From Closterium sp. NIES-65 (lineage: Eukaryota > Streptophyta > Zygnematophyceae > Desmidiales > Closteriaceae), in contig CANXME010000244.1 of NCBI GenBank assembly GCA_948144175.1, positions 1,302,001-1,366,000 on the forward strand: a stretch of 64,000 nt of DNA. Reading direction: 5' to 3'. Below the pieces are notes generated by a model. The model worked only from the letters and a program-made list of their open reading frames with translations, ran no database searches and was not told where the DNA came from. Position numbers and translations under genes: made by a program. Positions 54,278-63,892 of this stretch are shown piece after piece (the first letter of the stretch is position 1; every line of letters starts with the position of its first letter).

Positions 54278-55370
54278 ATGGAGCAGACGCAGGCGACGCT
54301 TCGTCGACTCGAGGCTTATCTGACAAGCCAACCAGGGTTCGCCACCGCAACAGCAGCGACCGCAGCGACTGCAGCACCGACAACTCCAGCAGCAGTGGCG
54401 ACACCGACATTTCACGGACCGATGGCACCACTGTCGCCGAACCTCGAAGCAGCACGACCGAGGCTCCCTGAGGCGTTCGATCCAAGCGCGAAGGGATCCG
54501 ACGTCCGGCGATTCGTGGCCACCCTCGAAATTTGCTTCGAGGCCATTGGCTGTTCGACCCCGCAACACGACGCAGCAAGGATTCGGCTCGCAGCGACACT
54601 GTTACGTGGACCGACTCTCGAATGGATTTACTACACCGACGTAGCCCGCGGGGAGAAAACGTGGCAGCAGTTTCGGGCAGATTTAATCGAGCGTTTCGAA
54701 CCAATTAATACGACCTACATGGCGCGGCAGCAGATACACCGACACAAGCAATACAGTAGTGTAGCACAGTATACGCAGCACATGGAGTTACTGTTCAACC
54801 GCATCACCGACCTGACCGAAGGCGAAATAATCCAGTCGTACACCGGAGGGTTAAAAATGGAGATTCGGCGGCAGGTGATTGCGGCGAATTACAACAGCTA
54901 CAGAGACATCGTGCGTGCTGCCGAGTGATACGACGCGCTGACTCGAGGTCAACCCGAAACACGACGCTTCACGCCGAACCGTACATTCGGCACGGAGCGA
55001 TCGGCACCCCCACGTTCGCCGAACCGATGGATATCGACAAATATGACGCGAAGCAGCAACTGACAAAATGCGAAATTGCGGCGCAGCAGGGCATCAGTTT
55101 TTGTCGTGCTACAGAATGAAGAAAGCACGTGCGGCACTCCGGGACGGAAACAGTGGAGCACCCCCGAAGTAAAAAAACGGGAATCGCCAGTAGCCGCGGA
55201 TCGACCTGGCGATCGCGTAAAGATCCGAAAAGCAGGAAAAGGCGACGACGTGGCGACTTCGAAGCAGGCGAAAAAAAAGGAGAAAATGATGGCGCGAATC
55301 AAAAACGTCACGACCGGCCGGCATCAGGGGAAATCGCCGAGGCGAATGGAGGCTCCGCGAAAAAAGACTA
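54278..55370 (+). pseudogene. Gypsy gag (element F)
   Basis: 216-residue open piece from MEQTQATLRRLEAYL with a retrotransposon gag domain (FVATLEICFEAIGC, WIYYTDVARGEKTWQQFRADLIERF, YSSVAQYTQHMELLFNRI, YTGGLKMEIRRQV). A TGA at 54926-54928 and a frameshift near 55010 follow. The other phase carries EPMDIDKYDAKQQL, typical of the stretch before the gypsy zinc knuckle, but no intact CCHC is seen. It is cut at 55370 by element G. Confidence 0.88.
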
Positions 55371-55595
55371 TGTCGGAAAATATTATAATATTTTCTATAT
55401 GCAGCCTGTAGGATTGGTTACTTTAGTTATAGCGTTTTCCTATTTGGTGGTGCACCTTTCTTGCTTGTTCTCTCATATTTGTACCCTTGAACCTATAATG
55501 AAACCCCCTTTTTCTCTCGACATTTCTCCTCCAACTCGAACTCAACTTCCTACCTCACTAGCTATGGCTCTTAAGCCTCGCTAAGAACTTTGACA
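55371..55595 (+). repeat. 5' LTR of element G
   Basis: TGTCGGAAAATATT ... AACTTTGACA, directly followed by TGCTATCAGAGC. Confidence 0.88.
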
Positions 55596-55635
55596 TGCTA
55601 TCAGAGCTACCAAGGTCCTGACCTGTGGGCCCACC
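55596..55635 (+). promoter_or_regulatory. PBS, hairpin and GGGCCCACC box of element G
   Basis: TGCTATCAGAGC (one mismatch to the tRNA-Met PBS), AGGT-cctg-ACCT hairpin, GGGCCCACC at 55627-55635. Confidence 0.8.
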
Positions 55636-56827
55636 CTACAGCTTCCGCTGCTAATCTGTGTTCGGCACGCCCCGTGACGTGCCTCTTGCCCTACTTTTCG
55701 CGGTCCCGTCGCCGCCCTTTCAGCGGCCCCGTCGCCTACCTGCGGCCCTACGGCCCCGTCGCCTACCTGCGGCCCTACGGCCCCGTCGCCTACCTGCGGC
55801 CCCGGCCCCGTCGCCTTCCTGCGGCCCCGGCCCCGTCGCCTACCTGCGGCCCTACGGCCCCGTCGCCTACCTGCGGCACTACGGCCCCATCGCCTACCTG
55901 CGGCCCCGGCCTCGTCGCCTACCTGCGGCCCTACGGCCCCGTCGCCTACCTGCGGCCCCGGCCCTGTTGCCTACCTGCGGCCCCGTCCCCTACCTGCGGC
56001 CCCGTCGCCTCACTACGGCCCCGGCCCAGTCGCCCACTTGCGGCCCCGGCCTCGTCACCTAACTGCGGCCCCAGCCCCGTCGCCTCCTTGCGGCCCCAGC
56101 CCCGTCGTCACCTGCGGCCCCGCCACCTGCGGCCCCGTCGCCACCTACGGCCCCGTCGCCCACTTCGGCCCCGATGCCACCTGCGGCCCCGCCCACTTGC
56201 GGCCCCGACCCCGCCCCGGCCATGCCCTGTCGCCAGCCGCGGCACACCGGGGGCACGTGCACCGCCCCCCCCCCCCCCCCCCTTTTCCCGTCACCTGTCG
56301 AGGTGACCTGAGGGGCGACCTGGAAGGGGGGGGCAGGCGTCGCCCCCTCTGCCGCCTGCTTTGGCGCCCGGGGAGGCCGTGCGTCGCCCCCCCCCCCCCC
56401 CCCCCCTCTCCTCCTCCTTTTGTTCCCGCTGCTGCAGCTGCCGCTGGGGGGGAGGGTGTGAGGGTGTGGGGGAGCCCGGGGAGTGGCACTGGGGTGGCGG
56501 GTGTGAGACCACCCAGCAGCCGTCCCTCCACCTCTCCTCTCTTCCCCCCCTCTGTTGCTCCTGCAGCAGTGTGTGGGGGAGAGGGAAGGGGAGGGGGAGG
56601 GGGAGGGTGAGGGGATGGAGTGGGAGACCAGCCAACGCCAGCCTGCCTCCTCCTTTCGTTCCCACTACTGCAGCTGTCGCTGGGGGGGAGGGTGGGAGGG
56701 TGTGAGGGTGTGGGGGAGCCAGAGGAGTGGTATTATTGAAACACTTTTCTCCTCCTGCGCAATCGTGATGTACCCCTTCAGAGGGCGCTAATTGCATACT
56801 CATCTCCTACAGCGATTTATGGGAGCG
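55636..56827 (+). repeat. Interior of element G
   Basis: CGGCCCCGTCGCCTACCTG units (55730-56060), then two poly-C runs (56265-56282 and 56387-56406). Two copies about 240 bases apart of a TTGTTCCCGCTGCTGCAGCTG...GGGGGGAGGGTGTGAGGGTG segment follow (near 56417 and 56655). It ends in the polypurine-like TTTATGGGAGCG. No gene. Confidence 0.75.
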
Positions 56828-57055
56828 TGTCGGAAAATATTATTTAATATTTTCTATATGTAACTGCCTGTAGGATTGGTTACTGTAGTTATAGCGTTTT
56901 CCTATTTGGTGGTGCACCTTTCTTGCTTGTTCTCTCATATTTGTACCCTTGAACCTATAGTGAAACCCCCTTTTTCTCTCGACATTTCTCCTCCAACTCG
57001 AACTCAACTTCCTACCTCACTAGCTATGGCTCCTAAGCCTTGCTAGATTTTGACA
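56828..57055 (+). repeat. 3' LTR of element G
   Basis: TGTCGGAAAATATT ... GATTTTGACA. It matches the 5' LTR apart from roughly ten differences including a 3-base insertion. Confidence 0.88.
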
Positions 57056-58100
57056 GATTCTGCACCGACCGGGAAACTCCAGCCGAACACCCACGAAAGT
57101 AAGAATCCGTTAAAAGTATCCTATAAAGATACTCTAACGAAGAATATTGCTTCTCATGGTTTTCAAGCCTTTGAAAATATCAGGGGAGGTTTAGAGGCTA
57201 AAAAATAGCCTTTAGAAATCATTCAGGTACCTGAGAAGTTGGGCAAAGTACTACGGAGTGTAGAAAAGGGTCGTGCGTTCCGTGGAGTTAATATTCTCTC
57301 CCCGCAGCACAGTGTTAAGGCTCCCCATTGCCCACAGGCGAAGCCTACACAGCTACCAAGGCTTAGAGGAGACATCCAGGCTCAGGAGAAAATATACAAG
57401 CCTCGGAAAAATCCTCCCACCCCCCAGGTGAAGTTGGAAAGTGCTGAGTCGGGTATAGGAAAAAGGGAAGGTATTAAGTTGATGTACCCTATGATCCTAT
57501 TAATGAGACCCTCTTTGGCTACTCAGCGCAGCAGAAACCACTACTCCTCGAGGTGTCATGCAATGGGCGACGCCTCCAGGCACTGATGGACAGCGGTGCA
57601 TCTCACTCGGTGTATGACCGCGGAGCATTGGAGAAAATTGGAGAGAAGGCGGAGGAGACCCAGTTTTCAGCAACCATGGTAGACCGTACGAAACTTCCTA
57701 TCCACGGCGAAGCATCACTGCAGCTGCATATAGGTGCGTTGAGGTGGAAGCCGAAGCTACCAGTCACCAACATCAAAGGGTTAGATTTTATCTTGCGGCG
57801 AGATTTTCTGAAGCGGTTCAACCCCGAGATCAATTGGATCAACAGCAAGGTGTGCATCTACAACAACGGGAAGCGGATAGCACTGCGAAGTTGGATGGAT
57901 ACAGGGGACGTACCTGAAACGATACTGACACGGTTCGAACAGACGGTGAACGAGAGTAGCACGGGTTACCTAGCACTGGTCATGGTAGCAGCAGAGGAGG
58001 AGAAGCTGAGTTCCGAGCTCCCTGCGGCAGTAAAGGAGGTCTTGGAGCAGTACAAAGATATAATGCCCGACGACCTACCTGCAGGCGTACCTCCAGCACG
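57056..58100 (+). pseudogene. Gypsy protease region (element F)
   Basis: 57056-57540 is a spacer with partial frames and stops. From about 57553 an open 194-residue stretch includes the retropepsin-like motif LMDSGASHSVYD, then FSATMVDRTKLPIHGEASLQL and GLDFILRRDFLKRFNPEINW, typical of gypsy protease, and leads towards RT (VLEQYKDIMPDDLPAGVPPAR). It is interrupted at 58100 by element H. Resumption at 59936 is in frame once H and one GCACG are removed. Confidence 0.88.
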
Positions 58101-58212
58101 TGTTAAGATGAGTGATAGAATCAGGAGCCATAGCTAGGTAAGCCCTAGCTAGGCAAGAGAAAGTTTAGGCAAAAGAGGAGGTTCACTAGAAAGCAGCAAG
58201 ATACATATAGGA

Positions 58213-58561
58213 TCTCAGAATCCCAACCACTAGACCATTCGGATAAAAGGGCTTGTTTTAAGTAGCGGGTCAGTGCGCCCATAACCCCCCAGGCAACCGT
58301 GCCTGTAACCCTTCCCTAGGATCAATCGGGGATCACCAGTGGACCTCTGACACCCCCCCTCACTGGGATGCCCGAAGTGCACACACCGGGATTCGAACCC
58401 GAGACCTTCGCTCTGATACCATCTCAGAATCCCAACCACTAGACCATTGGGATAAGAGGGCTTGTTTTAAGTAGCGGGTCAGTGCGCCCATAACCCCCCA
58501 GGCAACCGTGTCTGTAACCCTTCCCTAGGATCAATCGGGGATCACCAGTGGACCTCTGACA
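58213..58561 (-). mobile_element. Miniature LTR element K (349 bp), SMART-like
   Basis: Two 140-bp direct repeats (58213-58352 and 58422-58561) differ at three positions and flank an interior of only 69 bp. Perfect target duplication TAGGA (58208-58212 and 58562-58566); the empty site survives in the sibling LTR of H at about 59857. In element (minus) sense the LTR begins TGTCAGAGG and ends TTCTGAGA, followed at once by a perfect PBS TGGTATCAGAGC. GTGAGGGGGG before the second LTR is a polypurine tract. This matches the layout of the plant SMART class. It also spans a tRNA-like A box and B box. No coding capacity. Confidence 0.9.
58353..58439 (-). promoter_or_regulatory. tRNA-like Pol III promoter layout at the LTR/PBS junction of K
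   Basis: Minus strand: TGGTCTAGTGG (A-box consensus) near the LTR end, a 5-bp stem with 7-base loop (TCTGA-GATGGTA-TCAGA) formed by the LTR end and the PBS, and a T-arm-like TCGGG-TTCGAAT-CCCGG containing the B box GGTTCGAATCC. The A-to-B distance is 47 bases, close to tRNA geometry. There is no matching acceptor stem and the base before the would-be anticodon is A, so it is not a tRNA gene. Confidence 0.65.
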
Positions 58562-58633
58562 TAGGAAACCCTAAGGGGTTGTACTCGCTATAGAGTACCC
58601 CACTGCAGGCTAGAGAACAATAACATTCTGACA

Positions 58634-59711
58634 CACCCCCATAGCCAAAGTGGGGTGTAATCAGCAGAGCACACAGTCATAGAGCAGGTGCACAATTGCA
58701 AGCAAAGCTAGAGGCTATCACAGAGGGCAAGTCAGGAGGAGGAGGAACTGTGGAAGGAGAGAAAATGGGAGGAAACGACTGAAGCTGCAGAGGCACGGGC
58801 ACAGGAGCGGCTGACTCTGTGGCTACCGAAGCAAGGGCGATGGACTACTGGAGTAACTGGCTCCGCGGCTATAGACGAGCGGCAGGAGCAATGGACCCAC
58901 TGGCGACTGGTGCAACAGGCTCACTGGCTACCGAAGCAAGGGCGACGAACTACAGGCGCTGCAGGCGACACGACAGCTACCTTCACACAACCTCCTCCAA
59001 CTGCCCCACACCCTCGACACACACCCCCTGCTCAAAACCCTAGCTCCACTCCCACGGCACCCCCCTTAAACCTGAAACCCCAGGCTCCCACACATCCACC
59101 CCCCTCAACGACAGCTGCAGCAGTGGGAGACGAAGGAGGAGGAGGAGGAGGAGGGGACGGCGCACACAACCGACACCCCCACAACCGCCACCCCCACACC
59201 CCTCACCCCCCAAACCCTAAAACGGGTGGGACGGGGCAAGAGCGCGGGGGACGGCGAAGGGGGATGGCGCGCGAACCCCAGGGCGCCCAAAACGGACGGG
59301 CGGGACGGGGGGGGAGGGGTGGCGCGCGCGGCTCCCCAGGGCGCCGCGACAGACGGGCGGCGGGCGCGCGCGGCTCCCTTGGGCGCCGCGACTGACGGGC
59401 GGGGGCCGCGCGTCCCCCCAGGGCGCCGCGACGAGCAGGGCACGGGCCGCGCGTCCCCCAGGGCGCCGCGACGAGTAGGGCACGGGCCACGCATCCCCCC
59501 AGGGCGCCGCGACGAACAGGGCGGGGGCCGCAAGTCCCCCCAGGGCGCCGCGACGAGCAGGGCAGGGGCCGCGACGTACAGGGCGGGGGCCGCGCATCCC
59601 CCCAGGGCGCCGCGACGAGCAGGGCAGGGGCTGCGCGTCCCCGAAGAAGGCAAGAAGAAGAAGGTGTCGCACGCCACGGGGCGTGCAACAGACAGAGTAG
59701 CAGCGGAAGAA
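58634..59711 (-). repeat. Interior of element H
   Basis: Polypurine tract, then a Ser/Pro-type low-complexity stretch, the block shared with G near 59105-59150, and a GC array of CAGGGCGCCGCGAC units (59335-59620). Long frames over the array are compositional. No gene. Confidence 0.75.
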
Positions 59712-59751
59712 GGTGGGCCCACAGGCCAGGAGCGTTTCTGCTCTGATAGCA
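59712..59751 (-). promoter_or_regulatory. PBS and GGGCCCACC box of element H
   Basis: Minus strand TGCTATCAGAGC (same variant as G) next to the LTR, then 19 bases, then GGGCCCACC at 59712-59720. Confidence 0.8.
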
Positions 59752-59930
59752 TGTTAAGATGAGTGATAGAATCAGGAGCCATAGCTAGGTAAGCCCTAGC
59801 TAGGCAAGAGAAAGTTTAGGCAAAAGAGGAGGTTCACTAGAAAGCAGCAAGATACATATAGGAAACCCTAAGGGGTTGTACTTGCTATAGAGTACCCCAC
59901 TGCACGCAAGAGAACAATAACATTCTGACA
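59752..59930 (-). repeat. 5' LTR of element H (179 bp)
   Basis: Uninterrupted partner of 58101-58633. It holds the empty target site of K (ACATATAGGAAACC). Confidence 0.92.
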
Positions 59931-59935
59931 GCACG

Positions 59936-60948
59936 CACCCACGAGCATGAGATCGTGGAGGAACCAGGTGCGAAACCCGTCTCACGTGCACCATACCGGC
60001 TGAGTCCGACCGAACTAATAGACATGAAGAAACAGATAGAGTATCTACTGGACAGACAGCTGATCCACCCATCCACCTCTCCCTACGGTGCACCAGTTCT
60101 CTTCACTCCAAAACCAGACGGCAGCTTACGGATGTGCATCGACTACCGCGCACTGAACGAACAGACAGTTAAAAACAAATACCCCATACCGCGCATCGAC
60201 GACTTATTGGACCAACTGCGTGGTGCAACAATCTTCTCGAAGCTGGACCTATGGTCGGGTTACTGGCAGATCAAGATGGCGGACAACTCGATCCACAAGA
60301 CGGCATTCCGTACTCAATACGGCTCCTACGAATACTTGGTGATGCCGTTCGGACTCTGCAAAGCACCAGCAACGTTCCAGGCGGAAATGAACCATATTCT
60401 ACGGCCCCTGCTGGACGAGTGCGTAGTGGTGAACCTGGACGATATCCTCATCTACTCCAAGAACATGAAGGAGCACGTGGAGCATCTGCGGAAGGTGTTC
60501 GAGATCCTGCGGAAAAACAAGTTCTACGTGAAGCTGTCGAAGAGCGACTTCGCCCTGAAGAAGGTGCAGTTTCTCGGGCACATGGTGAGTGCCGAGGGCG
60601 TACACGAGGACCCGTGGAAGATCGAAGCCGTCAAGAAGTGGAAAGTTCTGAAGAACGTGAAGGAGTTGCAGCAGTTCCTAGGATTCGCCAACTACTACAA
60701 CAGGTTCGTGCCATAGTACGCTAAGATAGCAGCGCCACTGACCGACCTACTAAAAAAGGATACGCCCTTTAAATGGGATACTCCGCATCAACAAGCCATG
60801 GAACAGCTACAGACAGCACTGACCACAGCCCCAGTACTCATCCTACCAGACCCCGAGAAGGACTACGTAGTTGAAGCAGACGCTAGTGACCAGACAGTCG
60901 GAGCAGTACTGATGCAGGATCACGGGAACGGTTTACAGCCTATCGCCT
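59936..60948 (+). pseudogene. Gypsy RT-RNase H region (element F)
   Basis: Open from the H junction to a TAG at 60714-60716 and then on in the same phase. RT blocks are [88 protein letters not shown], the catalytic NLDDILIYS, and [11 protein letters not shown]. After the stop, LKKDTPFKWD and VLILPDPEKDYVVEADASDQTVGAVLMQ begin RNase H. It is cut at 60948 by element I. One nonsense change is visible. Confidence 0.93.
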
Positions 60949-61080
60949 TGTCAGAAGATTATAGCTTATACATTTGTGTAGGATGTAGTGGGGTAGCCCA
61001 TAAGGGGTACAACCCAATTAGGATTAGTACTTGTACCCAACTGTTTCATAGTTCATTCATTCCATTCTCACTTCTCGTCA
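60949..61080 (+). repeat. 5' LTR of element I (132 bp)
   Basis: TGTCAGAAGATTATAGC ... CTTCTCGTCA, closest to the O LTR in length and sequence. The preceding five bases are CGCCT. Confidence 0.88.
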
Positions 61081-61126
61081 TGGTATCGAGCAGGTTCCCG
61101 AGTGGGAATACTGCCTAGGGCCCACC
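61081..61126 (+). promoter_or_regulatory. PBS, hairpin and GGGCCCACC box of element I
   Basis: TGGTATCGAGC, stem GCAG-g-TTCCC / GGGAA-ta-CTGC with loop GAGT, then CTA and GGGCCCACC at 61118-61126, then eight T. Confidence 0.8.
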
Positions 61127-61890
61127 ACGAACTTTTTTTTCCTTCCCTGCCCGGAGCGCGCTTAGCTCCTAACCCGAGTAGCGCCTCGAGCCGCCTTAGT
61201 GGCCCCTATTGGCCGCCCTTACTGCCCCTCGAGCCGCCCTCTACGCCCTTGCTTAGGCCGCTACGGCCCCACTAAGGCCCCGCTTAGGCCCCGTCGGCCC
61301 CGCTACGGCCCCGCTTAGGCCCCGCTACGGCCCCGCTACGGCCCTGTCGGCCCCGCTTAGGCCCCGCTACGGCCCCGCTACGGCCCCGTCGGCCCCGCTA
61401 CAGCCCCGCTACGGCCCCGCTACGGCCCCGTCGGCCCCGTCGGCCCCGCTACAACCCCACTTAGGCCCCGTCGGCCCCGCTACGGCCCCGCTTAGGCCCC
61501 GCTACGGCCTCGCTACGGCCCTGCTACGGCCCCGTCGGCCCCGCTTAGGCCCCGCTACGGCCCCGCTACGGCCCCACTACGGCACCGTTGGCCCCGTCGG
61601 CCCCGCTTAGGCCCCGCTACGGCCCCGCTACGGCCCCGTCGGCCCCGCTTAGGCCCCGCTACGGCCCCGCTACGGCCCCGTCGGCCCCGTCGGCCCCGCT
61701 ACAGCCCCACTTAGGCCCCGTCGGCCCCGCTACGGCCCCGCTTAGGCCCCGCTACGGCCTCGCTACGGCCCCGCTACGGCCCCGTCGGCCCCGCTTAGGC
61801 CCCGCTACAGCCCCGCTACGGCCCCACTACAGCACCGTTGGCCCCGTCAGCCCCGTCGGCCCCACTACGGCCCCGCTACGGCCCCGCTAG
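61127..61890 (+). repeat. Minisatellite leader of element I with a 249-bp higher-order period
   Basis: Built from CCCCGCTACGG, CCCCGCTTAGG and CCCCGTCGG units. The order of variants repeats with a period of about 249 bases (for example the CACTTAGG variants at 61451 and 61700). No gene. Confidence 0.85.
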
Positions 61891-62962
61891 GACTGGCAGC
61901 ACAAAGAGAGTCCCACTCCGGGTCGGCAAGAGCAGGAATAGAAGACTCAAGAGAAGAAGGCAAAGGGGCACGCAGAGGAGCAGTGGACGGACGCAGAGAC
62001 ATCCGGTGCGTGCCAGGGACAGGAGGAGGACGCTGACGCGAACCGCGACCACTAGTGCGAGCAGCACGGACAGGCGACGCAGGGCGAGACGCAGGCTCAC
62101 GACGCTCAGTAAGACCTCCAGTAGGACCATTGTAGGGAGACGGAGCAGGCAGTGGGGAGGCCGGCTGTAACTTTAACAGCGACGGGACAGGCTGTGGACA
62201 CTCTAAGGGAGGAGGAGGACCAGTAGAAGACGGGAGACCAAGAACCTGCTGAAGGAGCGGAACGAAGTACGGCCGAGGCCGCGCGGCGACTCCAGACACA
62301 GTAGGGACAGCACCAGCACCCCCAATGGCAGCACCAGCACCAGTAGCAGCTCCAGCTCCAGTACCTCCAGCAGCACCAGTAGTACCCCCAGCAGGACCGC
62401 CTCCAGGACCGACAGCAGTAGCCTCCGCGCCAACACCCGCAGCAGCTCCAGCTCCAGAAGTACCCGCAGGCCCAGCAGCTCCAGTACTCCCAGTACGAGC
62501 ACCTCCGAGACCCGTGGCACTAGCTCCCTCAGCAGCAACAGAACCTCCAGTACCCGCAGCACCTCCAGCTCCAGCAGCTCGCCTCCAGCGCCGGGCAAAC
62601 CACTCACGCAGCTCTTGTGGAGAGAGTGGCTCTTGGCAAGACGAAGCACCCGGAGAACCGCCAGGCACAGCACCAGCAGGCCCAGCTCCCTCAGGCACCG
62701 CACCCCCAGGCTCAGTACCTCCACGCGTAGCACCCCCAGGCTCAGCACCCCCATGCTCAGCACCCCCAGGCGTAGCACCCCCAGGCTCAGCACCCCCAGA
62801 CTCAGCACCCCTAGTAGTAGCACCCTCAGGCTCAGCACCCCGCAGGTCTACCGGGGGGGGACCTGGCACAAGGAAGAGCGGTGGCGGGGGGAGGGACGGA
62901 GTGCGGTAGGGGAAGAGGCGGTAGTAGGGGACCGACTCATCAAACGTGACGTCCTGGGAGGA
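61891..62962 (-). pseudogene. Linker of element J
   Basis: Open over most of 61865-62869: [14 protein letters not shown] repeats, [23 protein letters not shown] block (here [15 protein letters not shown]), Gly/Ala-rich repeats, then [15 protein letters not shown] and the Asp/Glu/Ser block that normally leads into RT. A frameshift lies near 62850 where the C run is. Confidence 0.75.
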
Positions 62963-63892
62963 CTAAACACGACAAGAGGTGGGGTGGTAGAACTGCCACC
63001 CTGGCGCGTCAGGGGGGAAGCCAAGGAAGACGCAAGGAGCAGCACGAGGGGACAGCTTGTCCGTAGACAAGTCGCGGACAAACGCCCGAGATCCCCAGAC
63101 ACGGAACGCAGACGCATCGCCAACCTTCCCCGTCCACAGCAAAGCTGGGGAGGTCTCCGGCATGGAGACCCTGGGGTGAAGGTTGATCTGATGCGCCGCG
63201 TACTGAACCGCAAACGGCCACAGAAAATGGGGGGCAGCCGCATGCATCATGGACGTACGGGCGACGTCCATGACCATGCCAATGCGGCGCTCAGCAATCC
63301 CATTTTGCTGTGGAGAGTCCGGAAGCGTAAAGGTCTGGCGGATGCCTCGCGCACGACAGTAGGCTCGCAGAAGGCCAGAGGAGAACTCTCCGCCTCTGTC
63401 AGAGTGCAGACGCAGAACAGGAAAGTCCGAGCCGAAGCTCCTCCTGAGCTGGACACGAGCTGCGCGGATCCAGTCGATCAACACCTCAGTGACATCACCC
63501 TTGCTGCGCAAGGGGAAGACTGTGGTGTAACGCGAGTAGTCGTCAACCACCAGCAGGAAGTAGCGCTCGTGACCCTGTCCGCGGACTCGGGCCCGGCCCC
63601 ACACGTCCATGTGAAGCGTCTGTAGCGTGGCCTCTGTCGGGGGAAACTGAGAGGAGTGAGGGGCAGCCCGCAGCCGCCCCTCAACACAGAGGACGCAGGT
63701 AGGGCCAGGCCCCGGAGGAAGGGGAGGGAGGGACCGGGGAAGACCAGAGACAAGGACACGAGAGGCCATGCCTCGGAGACGAGGCAGGGAGGGGTGACCA
63801 AGGCGGTGGTGCCAGAGGAGAGTCTTGTGAGACAGGAGGCGACACGAGCAGGGGGCAGACTCAGGACCAGACCTGGACGCTGCAGCAAACAC
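62963..63892 (-). pseudogene. Integrase of element J
   Basis: 309 open residues from [16 protein letters not shown] region (WHHRLGHPS ... CVLCVEGR), core with [17 protein letters not shown] and IAERRIG (triad intact), tail [19 protein letters not shown] stop at 62963-62965 replaces Leu in the conserved [13 protein letters not shown]. Upstream the sequence continues in frame to the window edge. Confidence 0.85.

Larger units (their letters stand above)
55371..57055 (+). mobile_element. Non-coding LTR element G, 1.7 kb
   Basis: LTRs of 225 and 228 bp (55371-55595, 56828-57055), about 95% identical, with a PBS, leader box and polypurine tract but no protein-coding sequence. Flanks GACTA and GATTC are not a clean target duplication. 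The interior shares a block with H (CCTCCTCC..CCCACT.CTGCAGCTGTCG). It depends on enzymes supplied in trans, most plausibly from B-like copies with the same cis signals. Confidence 0.85.
58101..58633 (-). repeat. 3' LTR of element H, split by element K
   Basis: TGTTAAGATGAG ... CATTCTGACA, 179 bp after removing K and one TAGGA. CACCCCCATAG, the polypurine complement, follows at 58634. Confidence 0.92.
58101..59930 (-). mobile_element. Non-coding LTR element H, minus strand, in gypsy F
   Basis: LTRs of 179 bp (58101-58633 once K is removed, and 59752-59930) differ at three positions. Perfect target duplication GCACG (58096-58100 and 59931-59935). PBS and leader box at its right end, polypurine tract at its left, no open frame of retroelement type. 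Net length without K is about 1476 bp. Same family as the remnant at 5353-5927 and, more distantly, G. Confidence 0.93.
46174..60948 (+). mobile_element. Gypsy element F, plus strand, split by four insertions
   Basis: Ty3/gypsy order: 5' LTR, PBS, gag, protease, RT, RNase H start. It is interrupted by B (46500-54083), G (55371-57055), H (58101-59930) and I (from 60949). Deleting H with one GCACG copy rejoins the frame seamlessly (PPAR then [10 protein letters not shown]). Integrase and 3' LTR are not in the window. F is the oldest layer of this block and is decayed by stops and frameshifts. Confidence 0.88.
60949..61890 (+). mobile_element. 5' end of copia element I
   Basis: LTR, PBS, leader box and minisatellite leader of a plus-strand copia element inserted in RNase H of gypsy F. 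No coding part of I follows: the leader joins minus-strand element J at about 61890. Confidence 0.85.

Noticed and set aside
58380..58446. Possible tRNA gene on the minus strand
   Set aside because: T-arm and anticodon-like arm are good, but there is no acceptor stem, the base before the anticodon is A not T, and the segment spans the LTR/PBS junction of element K. Treated as a promoter-like part of K.
59226..59762. Open frame in the interior of H that could suggest a coding element
   Set aside because: Covers the CAGGGCGCCGCGAC array; residues are Arg/Ala/Gly-only and no gag or pol motif is present.
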